18,154 nt of DNA. Source: Candidatus Uhrbacteria bacterium RIFOXYB12_FULL_58_10. GTDB taxonomy: Bacteria; Patescibacteriota; Patescibacteriia; 2-12-FULL-57-11. Shown here piece after piece: positions 6,153 through 14,100 of the stretch; position 1 is the first letter of the stretch, and each line of letters begins with the position of its first letter. The position numbers were made by a program, and so were the translations under genes. The DNA lies in contig CALRHY010000004.1 in NCBI GenBank assembly GCA_943359495.1, positions 1 to 18,154 on the forward strand, given 5' to 3'. The notes under the pieces were generated by a model, which did not search any database, had not been told where the DNA came from, and saw nothing but the letters and a program-made list of their open reading frames with translations.

Positions 6153-7160
6153 CTACCGCATCGCCAACAAGGATTTTTTGTAGCTTTCCAAATTTTCCAG
6201 AGCAATACCAACACCGCGGATGACGGCGAACATTGGTTCGTCGGCAACGAACGCAGGGACGCCAGTTGCTTGGGCGAGCAGGTCTGCAAGATTCCGAAGC
6301 TGCGATGATCCGCCAGAAAGGACCATGCCTTTGTCCATCACATCGGCAGAAAGTTCTGGTGGCGTTTTGTGCAAAACGTCTTTGGCAGTTTGGATGATTC
6401 CTTCGAGTTCGTTTTGAATTGCGTCCGTCACATCGTCTGAGGTGATGCTCACCACGCGCGGCAAACCCGTGACCATGTCACGGCCTTTGACTTCCATTGT
6501 TAATTTTTGCGGCAAGTACAGTGCTGAGCCAATTTGGATCTTGGCATCTTCTGCAGTCCGCTCACCGATCGCTAAGCCATACTTGCGGCGCACGTGCTCC
6601 ATGATTGACGTATCCAATTTGTTTCCACCAATACGAACGGATGCGGATGCAACAATGCCACCCAAAGAAATAACCGCGCACTCAATTGTCCCACCGCCAA
6701 TTTCGACGATCATGTGGCCAGAAGCGCCGCCAATCGGGATCCCGGCACCGATTGCCGCCACGATCGGTTCTTTGATGATGTAGGCAGCACGCGCACCTAC
6801 CGAAATAATTGCATCGATCACTGCACGACGTTCCGTCGAGGTAATGCCGCCTGGGACTGCGACCATAACTTCAGGACGAAACAGATGGATGCCGCCCAGT
6901 GCTTTGTTGATGAAATAGCGAAGCATTGCTTCGGTCGAACGATAATCGGCGATCACGCCGTCCTTGAGCGGACGATGTGCGACGATCGTGTCCGGTGTGC
7001 GGCCAAGCATGTCTTTTGCTTCTTTGCCGACTGCCAAGACTTTTTTATCCACCGTAGAAATAGCAACGACAGATGGTTCGTTGATGATGATCCCCTTCCC
7101 AGGGACAAATACCTCAACATTCGTCGTTCCAAGATCAATCCCAATTTTTTTGATAAACAT
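6153..7160 (-). CDS. mreB: Rod shape-determining protein MreB (actin homologue)
   Basis: Forms membrane-associated filaments that guide cell-wall synthesis and cell shape. The length is 335 residues, as usual for MreB. The actin-fold motifs are in order: phosphate 1 GIDLGTTN (7-14), GKGIIINEPSVVAIS (21-35), KEPIVAAIGAG (130-140) with Glu131 at the catalytic position, phosphate 2 EIGGGTIECAVISLGG (153-168), and the adenosine motif LSGGSSQLRNL (281-291). In phosphate 2 the usual Asp of DIGGGT is Glu and the following Thr is Ile, so ATP hydrolysis may be altered. It starts 27 bases after the DUF4012 stop on the same strand and is probably in that operon. MreC, MreD and RodA are not in the window. 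Confidence 0.95.
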   Translation of the reverse strand: MFIKKIGIDLGTTNVEVFVPGKGIIINEPSVVAISTVDKKVLAVGKEAKDMLGRTPDTIVAHRPLKDGVIADYRSTEAMLRYFINKALGGIHLFRPEVMVAVPGGITSTERRAVIDAIISVGARAAYIIKEPIVAAIGAGIPIGGASGHMIVEIGGGTIECAVISLGGIVASASVRIGGNKLDTSIMEHVRRKYGLAIGERTAEDAKIQIGSALYLPQKLTMEVKGRDMVTGLPRVVSITSDDVTDAIQNELEGIIQTAKDVLHKTPPELSADVMDKGMVLSGGSSQLRNLADLLAQATGVPAFVADEPMFAVIRGVGIALENLESYKKSLLAMR

Positions 7161-7187
7161 GCGTGTGTTCTGAAACCTGCTCCCTGC

Positions 7188-9242
7188 TTAGAATCCAACA
7201 GTGACTGTCTGGTCGGCTGCAACGATCGTTGTGAAATGATAGCGGCTATCTCCCCATTCTTGGGTGGCTTCCGCAGGCGCAGCCTGTTGCACTTTCTTAC
7301 CAAAACGAAGGTCGAGCGTCAACGGAAGCGGCATCGCACCTGATTGCTTCTGCACCAAAAGATGATACGCGCCCGCCACCATACTATCCACGATCCGCTG
7401 CGGCAAACGATAGGTCACGACGATAGAACGCGTTTCTCCTGGCTCGATTGCGGTAAACATACCGAAGACCGTATGACCCAAATCCGTCGACACATCGACA
7501 ACGCCTTGCGTGCGCTTCGGATTGCGCAAAAGATCATCCGCCAACTGCCCTTCTGCATGGATCAGCGTACTTCCTTCTGGAACATACAGTCGAACGTAGG
7601 TGCGATACCGTGTCGTGTATGGCGTGAAGCGTCCATTGTTTGTATAGGTCATGCGCGTGGTCGCAAGCAACGTCCCATCTTGTTGCGGTGTGAACTCATA
7701 CGACAACGCGCGCTGCATGACAGCATCGGTTTTGAGCGAACCAAGGTTGGCGTCAACAACCAACACTGAATCGCCTTCCGTTCTTTGCACACGCCCTGCC
7801 CAAGCTTGCGTCTCGAGCAATTGCTGCAACTCCGTTTCTTTGGAATAGAACAGCAATTGTTTTTCTTGCAAACTTTGTTCGACCACGCGGCCAACTTCCG
7901 ACCAGCGGCTTGCTGGCAAGGCGATAAGCCGATGGACGAGTTCTTGCAACAGCTCTCCCAAAATATCCTTACGGCCCGCAGCCGGCGTGCCGCTTTCGAG
8001 GTAGGCATATTCCACCTGGTACTCCAGTTCTTGAACAACATTCTCTGTCGTAAAGGTGATACCACGGACACTGATTGGCCCGACAATCGCCAACAATTTT
8101 TCTGCAAGGTCTGGCGTCACAGCGATTGCACCATCCAACTGCTCCGGAGTCCCGCCGATTGCAATCGTTTCTTCTTGGTACAAACGCATGGCATCTTGTG
8201 CTGCGACGGAGAAATCTGGCGACCAGTTTGCATCACGCAGAAACCATTTTTGGACGCCAATATATTGTGTAAGCGGTGCCGGCGCTGGACGCGTCACTTT
8301 GTCGCGCGCTGGAAAATCCAAATTATAGACGTCGTCTGATGTTAGCGAAGTAATTTCCCCATCAGCAGTTTTTAAGACGCCATAAAAACCAAAGAACCCT
8401 GCACTCGGACGGAGCTCGGTATTGTTTGCCAAGAAAAAAAGGAATGTTTTCGGTGTGGGATAGCCAGCAAGGCGCGGGACAATTTGCATGAACGGCGCAA
8501 TTGCACGCACGCCATCCGTCAACTGATGCACTTTTTGCGCAAATGGTGCGATCACGCCGCGCACCGTCGATACGACACCATTTTCTGGAACCTTGGCAAT
8601 TTCTTGTTCTGCAAGATCTAGACGTTGTTCGATATCAGCAAACGTCGCTTGCGCGGCTAATACTTTTTCTAAAATTGCACGACGTTCAACAACGGAAAGC
8701 GTGCCCAAGTTTTTTGTTGGGTCCACCAAAGTATCCGTCATGCCCGAGATGCTTTCAGCCGCTCCTGCAAGGGCAAAAATTTCTTGCCCAGCCGTAAGTC
8801 CGCGTTGCAATGCAGCAACCGTATTTTTGCCAGCAAGAACCGTGTGTTCCACTGCAGTCACCTGCGTGCCGATCCACGGCAACGAACGCAATAAACGCCA
8901 TGGGATAAGTAGCCCCTGCATGCGATCGAGTTGTTCTCCCATCGCGTCCAATGCACGCGATGCACCGGTGAAATCACGAGCTTCAACGGCATCAGTCGCA
9001 CGATAGACCGCAGCTTGCGCCGCGCTCGCCGAACGGAGAAAAAATATCCCAGAAGCGACATACGGAACGACGATAAGGATCAGTACAAAAAAAAGAAAAA
9101 CCGGTCCACGCTGGCGCTGTTTACGCGCTGCCTTTTTTTCCGTCGGCGTTTCCTTTGGCGGAGCCGACTGTTGCGGTATTAAATGGTGCGCCAAACTTTC
9201 TGGCACCTTGCCGCCTTTGATTTGTAGATTGGGAATGGGCAT
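7188..9242 (-). CDS. DUF4012 domain envelope protein
   Basis: A large single-pass membrane protein of 684 residues. The N-terminal cytoplasmic tail is polar and basic up to about residue 46. One transmembrane helix follows (about 47-69, PVFLFFVLILIVVPYVASGI), then a long external region. The DUF4012 signature is PKTFLFFLANNTELRPSAGF (264-283), then FGFYGVLKTADGEI. Upstream helical segments include LLIPWRLLRSLPWIG (111-125). The C-terminal part is beta-rich. The family is common in Patescibacteria and Gram-positives, often beside glycosyltransferases; its function is not established. The ATG at 9240-9242 is preferred. A TTG at 9255-9257 would add five residues, but its GGGAG lies only two bases away. 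Neighbours (GT2 enzymes, MreB) suggest envelope or surface-glycan assembly. Confidence 0.88.
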   Translation of the reverse strand: MPIPNLQIKGGKVPESLAHHLIPQQSAPPKETPTEKKAARKQRQRGPVFLFFVLILIVVPYVASGIFFLRSASAAQAAVYRATDAVEARDFTGASRALDAMGEQLDRMQGLLIPWRLLRSLPWIGTQVTAVEHTVLAGKNTVAALQRGLTAGQEIFALAGAAESISGMTDTLVDPTKNLGTLSVVERRAILEKVLAAQATFADIEQRLDLAEQEIAKVPENGVVSTVRGVIAPFAQKVHQLTDGVRAIAPFMQIVPRLAGYPTPKTFLFFLANNTELRPSAGFFGFYGVLKTADGEITSLTSDDVYNLDFPARDKVTRPAPAPLTQYIGVQKWFLRDANWSPDFSVAAQDAMRLYQEETIAIGGTPEQLDGAIAVTPDLAEKLLAIVGPISVRGITFTTENVVQELEYQVEYAYLESGTPAAGRKDILGELLQELVHRLIALPASRWSEVGRVVEQSLQEKQLLFYSKETELQQLLETQAWAGRVQRTEGDSVLVVDANLGSLKTDAVMQRALSYEFTPQQDGTLLATTRMTYTNNGRFTPYTTRYRTYVRLYVPEGSTLIHAEGQLADDLLRNPKRTQGVVDVSTDLGHTVFGMFTAIEPGETRSIVVTYRLPQRIVDSMVAGAYHLLVQKQSGAMPLPLTLDLRFGKKVQQAAPAEATQEWGDSRYHFTTIVAADQTVTVGF

Positions 9243-9282
9243 GGAAAAAATGTTCAACGCTCCCTGAGAACTCTTCGCCGAC

Positions 9283-9379
9283 TTGTCTTTGCGAGGAGCG
9301 TCAGGCGACGCGGCAACCTTCGGAAAATCGTGTCGAAGGTTGCCGCGGTCAGGTACGGCACCTTCCCTCGCAAAGACAA
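9283..9379. repeat. Family B palindromic element, full copy
   Basis: A 97-base near-palindrome. The outer arms TTGTCTTTGCGAGG (9283-9296) and CCTCGCAAAGACAA (9366-9379) match perfectly. The inner arms GCGGCAACCTTCG (9310-9322) and CGAAGGTTGCCGC (9334-9346) also match perfectly. Its left half is the sequence found inside the GT4 gene. It lies between a GT2 stop and the DUF4012 start. It could fold as a long hairpin in the transcript. Confidence 0.9.
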
Positions 9380-9404
9380 TCTTTGCAGCACTTCTTTAAA
9401 ATGT

Positions 9405-10211
9405 TTACGCCACCGACCGCGGGTTTGCTTTCTTGTAATACTTACGAAAATACGTCACCGCGCTTTGCAAATGAACGCGCGCGGTTTTGTTTTTGAACAA
9501 GGTCGTCACACCACCCTTTGATGCACGCAGATGAAAATGGACCATCTGTGATTGCGGGACATACACCACTTTCCAGCCGTGCTCCCAAAACCGGCGGCAC
9601 CAATCAGTGTCTTCAAAATACAGGAAGAAAGACTCATCAAGGATACCAACGGCATCGATTGCCGTACGCCGCACAAACAATGCACCACCGAGCAGCCAAT
9701 CCACCTCGCGCTCCGTCTTATGATCAAAATCTTCCATCAGATACTTCGCGACCGCACGTTTCCCCGCCGGCAACTTGCCAAAGATTGTTCGACGATACAA
9801 TGGAATGAGCGGCGTCTGAAAACGATAGCAGGATTGCTGCACAGTGCCGTCCGGATTCAACAGTTGTGGCCCAGCGATGCCGACATCCGGATGCGCATCC
9901 ATGAATGTGACGAGCGTCTCGAACGAACCAGGTGCAACGAGAATATCAGGGTTGATGATCATCACATACTTCCCAACCGCCGCTTTCATACCGAGGTTGT
10001 TTCCACCCGCGTAGCCGAGATTACGTTCGGCACGGATCAGCCGCACTTCCGGGAATTCGGCAATCACCATCTCTGCAGAACCATCTCCAGATGCATTGTC
10101 TACCACAATCACCTCAAACGCCAGCGCCGGCTTCACAATCCGAATCCCCCGCAAACATTCCCTGAGCAGGTTCTTCGTTCGGAAATTAAGGATGATGATG
10201 GAGAGAGTCAT
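9405..10211 (-). CDS. Glycosyltransferase family 2 (rhamnosyltransferase-like)
   Basis: A soluble GT-A fold enzyme of 268 residues that transfers a sugar from a nucleotide donor, probably in surface polysaccharide assembly. The N-terminal motif is LSIIILNFRTKNLL (3-16), followed by IVVDNASGDGS (35-45). NLGYAGGNNLG (64-74) is the donor-binding loop typical of WbbL-like rhamnosyltransferases, and IINPDI (85-90) holds the metal-binding Asp. WLLGGALFVRR (172-182) and LYFEDTDWCRR (197-207) hold the acceptor and catalytic acidic residues. The ATG at 10209-10211 is preferred; a GTG at 10224-10226 lies inside a family C repeat. No Shine-Dalgarno site is visible. It follows the next GT2 by 45 bases on the same strand. 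Confidence 0.9.
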   Translation of the reverse strand: MTLSIIILNFRTKNLLRECLRGIRIVKPALAFEVIVVDNASGDGSAEMVIAEFPEVRLIRAERNLGYAGGNNLGMKAAVGKYVMIINPDILVAPGSFETLVTFMDAHPDVGIAGPQLLNPDGTVQQSCYRFQTPLIPLYRRTIFGKLPAGKRAVAKYLMEDFDHKTEREVDWLLGGALFVRRTAIDAVGILDESFFLYFEDTDWCRRFWEHGWKVVYVPQSQMVHFHLRASKGGVTTLFKNKTARVHLQSAVTYFRKYYKKANPRSVA

Positions 10212-10220
10212 AAGAGAGCG

Positions 10221-10247
10221 AAACACGAAACGCGTAATGCGAAACGT
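10221..10247. repeat. Family C repeat, copy 2
   Basis: The stretch contains ACACGAAACGCGTAA, identical to part of the left arm at 11313-11333, followed by TGCGAAACGT. It lies between two GT2 genes. Confidence 0.65.
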
Positions 10248-10256
10248 GGGGAGACG

Positions 10257-11303
10257 TTAGACAAACCACTTGCGCATTTCCTTGCTTTTCACTTTTCTTC
10301 CACGCTGGATCAGACGGCGTTTGTGCAACATTTCCGGCACGCCAGCAAGCCCTTCTTTCACCGCCTCGAGCGTCCCCTGCTCCAAGAACAAGACGTACCA
10401 AAATTTCAAAAACTCATAGGGAAGGAGCCACAAACCGTACAGGAAAAAGGTGCCCATGTCCAGGTTCTTCAGGAGCAACCAAAAATGGTTGCGGTAGGAT
10501 AACCGATTGACAATTTTTGATTTTGTGTGCCGCTCCTTCCACGCTTGACGGAATTTTCGTTTCTCCGTGCCATATGCGCCGCGGTAATGGTAGGCCTTTC
10601 CTTCGGGGACAAACCAAGCTTGCCAACCACGCAGCCGCAAACGCCAGGCAAGGTCGATGTCTTCTTTGTAAGCAAAGAAGCGGTTGTCGAAATACTCGTC
10701 GTTGAGGCGTACATCTTCGAGCGCGGCAATACGATACAATCCGAGCGCACCGGAAAATCCGAAAACCTCGCCAGCGACTGCGTATTGCCCATGTTCTTGC
10801 TCACCAGCACCACGTTCGACGATACGACCGGTACGAAACAATTTGATCCCAGTGGTGTCGATCATGGTGGAGCGGACCGCATCACTAAATTCGCCATCCT
10901 GTTTTTCAAAAATCTTGAACAGCGTCCCACCAAAACTTGCCGCCTCCGGATGTGTGGCAGTCGACGCAAGAAGAGTCTCAAGATACGTCGGCGTCAAAAT
11001 AATATCCGGATTCGTAACCAGAACAAAGCGCTCTTCTGACGACGATTCCTGTTTGGCCCAGATCGACCGCGCCAACTCGATTGCTTGGTTGTGCGCCTTG
11101 GCAAATCCGAGATTCTTGAAATTGCGGAGAAAGATCACTTCTGGATGATGCGCACGAATATATTCTTCCACCCCATCCGTTGAAGCGTTGTCGACAACGA
11201 TCACTTGGATGTCGCGGAATGTTTGTGCAGCAATACTCTGCAACGCATCCGGCAAAAACCGCATGCTATTCCAACTGACGATGTGGAGAGAGACTTTTGC
11301 CAT
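10257..11303 (-). CDS. Glycosyltransferase family 2
   Basis: A second GT-A glycosyltransferase, 348 residues. VSLHIVSWNSMRFL (4-17) is the opening strand and loop. Then come VIVVDNASTDG (34-44), NLGFAKAHNQAI (64-75), LVTNPDIIL (95-103) with the metal-binding Asp, and AYKEDIDLAWRLRLRGW (211-227) with the catalytic acidic residues. The C-terminal 100 residues are helical and partly hydrophobic (MGTFFLYGLWLLPYEFLKFW), which suggests membrane contact. The ATG at 11301-11303 is preferred over a GTG at 11319-11321 that falls within the family C inverted repeat. The sugar and acceptor cannot be told from sequence. It lies between two other GT2 genes on the same strand, so the three probably act on one glycan. 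Confidence 0.88.
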   Translation of the reverse strand: MAKVSLHIVSWNSMRFLPDALQSIAAQTFRDIQVIVVDNASTDGVEEYIRAHHPEVIFLRNFKNLGFAKAHNQAIELARSIWAKQESSSEERFVLVTNPDIILTPTYLETLLASTATHPEAASFGGTLFKIFEKQDGEFSDAVRSTMIDTTGIKLFRTGRIVERGAGEQEHGQYAVAGEVFGFSGALGLYRIAALEDVRLNDEYFDNRFFAYKEDIDLAWRLRLRGWQAWFVPEGKAYHYRGAYGTEKRKFRQAWKERHTKSKIVNRLSYRNHFWLLLKNLDMGTFFLYGLWLLPYEFLKFWYVLFLEQGTLEAVKEGLAGVPEMLHKRRLIQRGRKVKSKEMRKWFV

Positions 11304-11312
11304 AGAGATTGC

Positions 11313-11383
11313 GCAAAACACGAAACGCGTAACTCGAATCCTGTCGGTTGTCAGCGTTTCGCGTTACACGTTTCGTGTTTTGC
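11313..11383. repeat. Family C inverted repeat, copy 3, overlapping the end of a gene
   Basis: The left arm (11313-11333) and right arm (11363-11383) are 21 bases each and complementary at 20 positions. They contain CACGAAACG and CGTTTCGTG. The right arm covers the stop codon (11364-11366) and last codons of the membrane GT2. The left arm lies ten bases before the next ATG. Confidence 0.88.
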
Positions 11384-12875
11384 TAAAGCTGCGCTTTGCG
11401 CTCACATTAAAACCAAGATATTTCCCGAGCATGAGCCGGGTCTGCGCATCCAACGCCGGGATAGAACCAAACACGACGAAGGTGATCGGCACGAGCAGCC
11501 ACTGCAACACCATCACGAGCGGAGCCCAGCGCGGCGCATGTTTTGGCCGCGGCGGAAGGAGCGCAAACGAAAGCAGCGCCGATGCCAAGACACCGACCAT
11601 GGCAATACGCATCAACCACTGAAGAACGAATGGCGCCTGGGTAATCAGAGCGAGTTCGGATCCTTGTTGACTGGCAACATACAAAGGCAAGCGTCCCATC
11701 AAGAACATAATGACTGGCGCGGTTGCCCAAGAAAAACGGCCTTCCCACTCTTTCCAGATCAGACGTATACGGATCCACAGTGGCGTTTCCGCATCACGAG
11801 CAAAGTACCACAATAAGTATGGGAAGTGTTCCACAGACCAAGCCCAACGGCGCACCTGCTTATAGAGGCGTCCCAAACTTTCAATGTAGCCACCAACGCC
11901 AACCGTATCCATCGAGACGGGCAGATACATCGGGATCACCCGGTACTTGCCATGATATTTCCGGAGACACTGGTGGAAAATCCGCGAATCTTCTGTGACA
12001 ATATCCTTCTCCCAAAAACCAACGTCGACCAACGCCTGCATCGGCATCGAATGTGAGGAAAAGGTAATCGTATGGTCGCGGCGTGCCAACTCGGCCATGA
12101 TCCAAAAGGTAGTCCCAAATGCACCGACCCGCACCGCTGCCGGTGACTCCCAGATATTATTGGCGTACAAAGCGATCGGTTGATAGCTCGCACGTGTCGG
12201 CTCCGGACTCGTCAGATACAGATACGAAAGATAGGCGAAGTATTGCGGATGGACAATCGTATCAATATCAAAAGCAGACACGACAACGTGCGGATATGCG
12301 ATCCCTTGTTCGTCCAGGTATTCCTGAAGGCGATGACCGGCCCAGTTCATGTTAGACCCTTTCCCAGGAATTTCTTCGGGGAGATTTTTTGGATGGATGG
12401 TACAAAGCAAGGCCCCAAAGACGCCTGCGAATTCTTTTTGAATGACTTCTGCGTTCGCCAAAAATCGATCACCATCCCGTTCCTCACCCGCAAGGACAAT
12501 CAGCATTTGTGAGAGTGGGAAACGAACCGTGCGGAGGCTCGCCAACGTTGCACGGATGACAGAAATATCTTCAGTATATGTTGGCAGCATCACGACATGG
12601 AATAACGTTTTGGCGTCAGGAAATGTCTTCAACCGCGCTTCCCAATCTATAGAGGATGTTTTGCGGAATTGGCGCCAAGCAATTGCTAGATAAAAAACAA
12701 AAAGAACCACTCGAAAACACCACAGGAGATCGAACAGCAAAATAAAAATGATAGCGACGACCGGAGCGACAAAGGAAAGAACAACAGCGAGCACTACAGC
12801 GATCCAGACCGATGCACCAGGAAAAATTTCAAACAACCGATAAATCCGCTGCTGCTGTAGTGTGCGAGTGCTCAT
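11364..12875 (-). CDS. Membrane processive glycosyltransferase, GT2 family (cellulose synthase-like)
   Basis: A 503-residue membrane enzyme likely to polymerise or transfer sugars and export the product. Two N-terminal transmembrane helices (about 22-44 and 46-66) precede the catalytic domain: HVVMLPTYTEDISVI (93-107), SAFDIDTIVHP (200-210) with the DxD motif, VTEDSRIFHQ (293-302) with the TED motif, and QVRRWAWSVEH (340-350) with the Q-x-x-R-W motif of processive synthases. Three further hydrophobic segments follow (about 385-400, 415-440 and 452-472). The first LAGEERDGDRF segment (128-138) is family-typical. The start ATG at 12873-12875 overlaps the stop of the TsaB-like gene (ATGA). The last residues SKTRNV and the TAA come from a family C repeat arm, so the original C-terminus may have been different. 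Confidence 0.9.
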   Translation of the reverse strand: MSTRTLQQQRIYRLFEIFPGASVWIAVVLAVVLSFVAPVVAIIFILLFDLLWCFRVVLFVFYLAIAWRQFRKTSSIDWEARLKTFPDAKTLFHVVMLPTYTEDISVIRATLASLRTVRFPLSQMLIVLAGEERDGDRFLANAEVIQKEFAGVFGALLCTIHPKNLPEEIPGKGSNMNWAGHRLQEYLDEQGIAYPHVVVSAFDIDTIVHPQYFAYLSYLYLTSPEPTRASYQPIALYANNIWESPAAVRVGAFGTTFWIMAELARRDHTITFSSHSMPMQALVDVGFWEKDIVTEDSRIFHQCLRKYHGKYRVIPMYLPVSMDTVGVGGYIESLGRLYKQVRRWAWSVEHFPYLLWYFARDAETPLWIRIRLIWKEWEGRFSWATAPVIMFLMGRLPLYVASQQGSELALITQAPFVLQWLMRIAMVGVLASALLSFALLPPRPKHAPRWAPLVMVLQWLLVPITFVVFGSIPALDAQTRLMLGKYLGFNVSAKRSFSKTRNV

Positions 12876-13345
12876 GGACGTGCGTCAACGGTTTTTTTGA
12901 AGGACTGCGATACTTGGGCCTGTTTTTTTCTTTGAATAGTGATATGCGGTTTGCCGCTGTAACGGACGCGAATAGCCGACTGTTTTCGAGAAAAAATTGG
13001 CTTCAAGGTTTTTTCGTTCAAGACTGCCGGCAACCGCACCGTGACCGCGATTGGGATATCCCAAGCAAACGCCAGGGTATTGGCGATCGTCGCAACACTG
13101 CGGCTATCAGAAAAACGTTCGGCACTTCCTGCGACCAACATAGCCCGTGGGCGTACCAGCGTTGCCCTCTCCCCCACAAGCAGAGCAATCGTCCGGAGCA
13201 ATTCTTGATGATCACCAATCATTTGTTCGCTCTGCACACCATTCTGCGAGACGAGAGAAACACCTATCTCCCGTCCATTCATGCGAATCATAAGGATGGG
13301 TTCAGACCGAGACGGAACGTTTTTTTTCGGCACGCTTCGGCTCAT
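12872..13345 (-). CDS. Short TsaB-like protein (degenerate ASKHA-fold N-domain), tentative
   Basis: The protein is 157 residues with a basic N-terminal tail (MSRSVPKKNVPSRSEP). Residues 17-105 resemble the first domain of TsaB, the partner of TsaD in making t6A on tRNA. An ILMIRMNGREIGVSLV strand pair is followed by SEQMIGDHQELLRTI, RAMLVAGSAERFSDSR (68-83), and ATIANTLAFAWDIPIAVTV (85-103). This parallels the TsaB order of strand, helix, GPGSFTGLR and helix. The Asp-Thr-Ser start and the GPGSFTG loop are not kept, and the second domain is absent, so it may be a paralogue with another job. It overlaps the regulator upstream and the membrane GT2 downstream by ATGA on each side. The coding call is firm; the family call is weak. 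Confidence 0.6.
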   Translation of the reverse strand: MSRSVPKKNVPSRSEPILMIRMNGREIGVSLVSQNGVQSEQMIGDHQELLRTIALLVGERATLVRPRAMLVAGSAERFSDSRSVATIANTLAFAWDIPIAVTVRLPAVLNEKTLKPIFSRKQSAIRVRYSGKPHITIQRKKQAQVSQSFKKTVDARP

Positions 13346-13971
13346 ACTGCGCCTTTCGTCTCCGTATCCAAGAGCACGATTTTCTTCCCTTCCAAAATTT
13401 CGTACAAGAAACGATCGGTCACCTCTTTACGGTAACGGAACTCGCGCGGTGTCAGGACGGTATAATTCACCTCGTGCCCGAACTCTTTTTCGCATTGCAT
13501 CACCAGTTCTTGCAACGTCCGTTTGTTGACCAGCCCGACCACCAACATATCCGTGGATCCGGCTGGGTTGCCAACAAACCGTCCAGTCAGAATCAGCATC
13601 GTGACGGTACCAGCGGCTTTCAAGCGGTGCACCAAATCCTCTTGCGTCAAAAGGTCGGATTTCACGATCAAGGCTTTTAACTCTTGGTACAGCAAATGTT
13701 TGGTATCCACCTGATAATATTTCCGCTGACTTTCCGGGCCGCGAACCGCCTCCTCAGTTGGGTTCCCTGGAGGTGTTTTTGCTTCGTGAATCAAACCAAA
13801 CTTTTCGAGGTTCATCAGTTCACGGCGAACTGCGTGGATCTGAGTCCCCAAACGGCGGACGAGCTCGCGGACAAAAAAAGATGCGGAAGGGTTATGCAAA
13901 AAAATCCGCAGTAGCTTGAGGCGGGTATCTGAACCAAACAGGTGTTCAAGGCCGGATCGCGTAAGAGGCAT
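13342..13971 (-). CDS. Winged-helix transcriptional regulator with nucleotidyltransferase-like C-terminal domain
   Basis: The protein is 209 residues. Residues 8-65 form a winged helix: LEHLFGSDTRLKLLRIFL, then FFVRELVRRLGTQIHAVRR as the helix-turn-helix, then ELMNLEKFGLIHEAK and a wing ending in KYYQVD. Residues 123-146 (VTMLILTGRFVGNPAGSTDM then LVVG) resemble the G-S-x-D-hhhVG core of minimal nucleotidyltransferases, as in the MarR/ArsR-like regulators common in Patescibacteria. The ATG at 13969-13971 is preferred to an upstream in-frame start at 14091. The longer form would read through the promoter region and the start of the divergent gene. It is the first gene of the envelope run and may control itself and the divergent gene through palindromes at 14014-14043. 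Confidence 0.8.
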   Translation of the reverse strand: MPLTRSGLEHLFGSDTRLKLLRIFLHNPSASFFVRELVRRLGTQIHAVRRELMNLEKFGLIHEAKTPPGNPTEEAVRGPESQRKYYQVDTKHLLYQELKALIVKSDLLTQEDLVHRLKAAGTVTMLILTGRFVGNPAGSTDMLVVGLVNKRTLQELVMQCEKEFGHEVNYTVLTPREFRYRKEVTDRFLYEILEGKKIVLLDTETKGAV

Positions 13972-14013
13972 GTTGGGTAAAGGGCACCGCAATGTGGTGC
14001 AAAAGCGAACACC

Positions 14014-14043
14014 AGTATACAGAGGTGCGTATACCAATGGTAT
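14014..14043. promoter_or_regulatory. Candidate operator between divergent genes
   Basis: An ATACC-AAT-GGTAT inverted repeat (14031-14043) overlaps a GTATAC palindrome (14029-14034), and another GTATAC lies at 14015-14020. On the minus strand TATACT (14014-14019) could be the -10 of the regulator operon. Placement between a regulator and its divergent neighbour suggests autoregulation; this is inference. Confidence 0.4.
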
Positions 14044-14060
14044 TCCTTGGATACGTCCAG

Positions 14061-14066
14061 TATAAT
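14061..14066 (+). promoter_or_regulatory. -10 element for the divergent membrane protein gene
   Basis: A perfect TATAAT sits 34 bases before the ATG at 14101. No good -35 is seen at 16-19 bases; the palindromic stretch 14031-14043 occupies that place, as in an activator- or repressor-controlled promoter. Confidence 0.6.
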
Positions 14067-14100
14067 GATTGAACGGACAAAAGGTCAACAACGGAGGACT

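Noticed and set aside
9255..9257. TTG start for the DUF4012 protein
   Set aside because: The possible ribosome site is only two bases away, and the ATG at 9242 is a better start.
13972..14091. N-terminal extension of the winged-helix regulator
   Set aside because: It would be encoded by the divergent promoter region and the start of the opposite gene, and it adds no conserved sequence.
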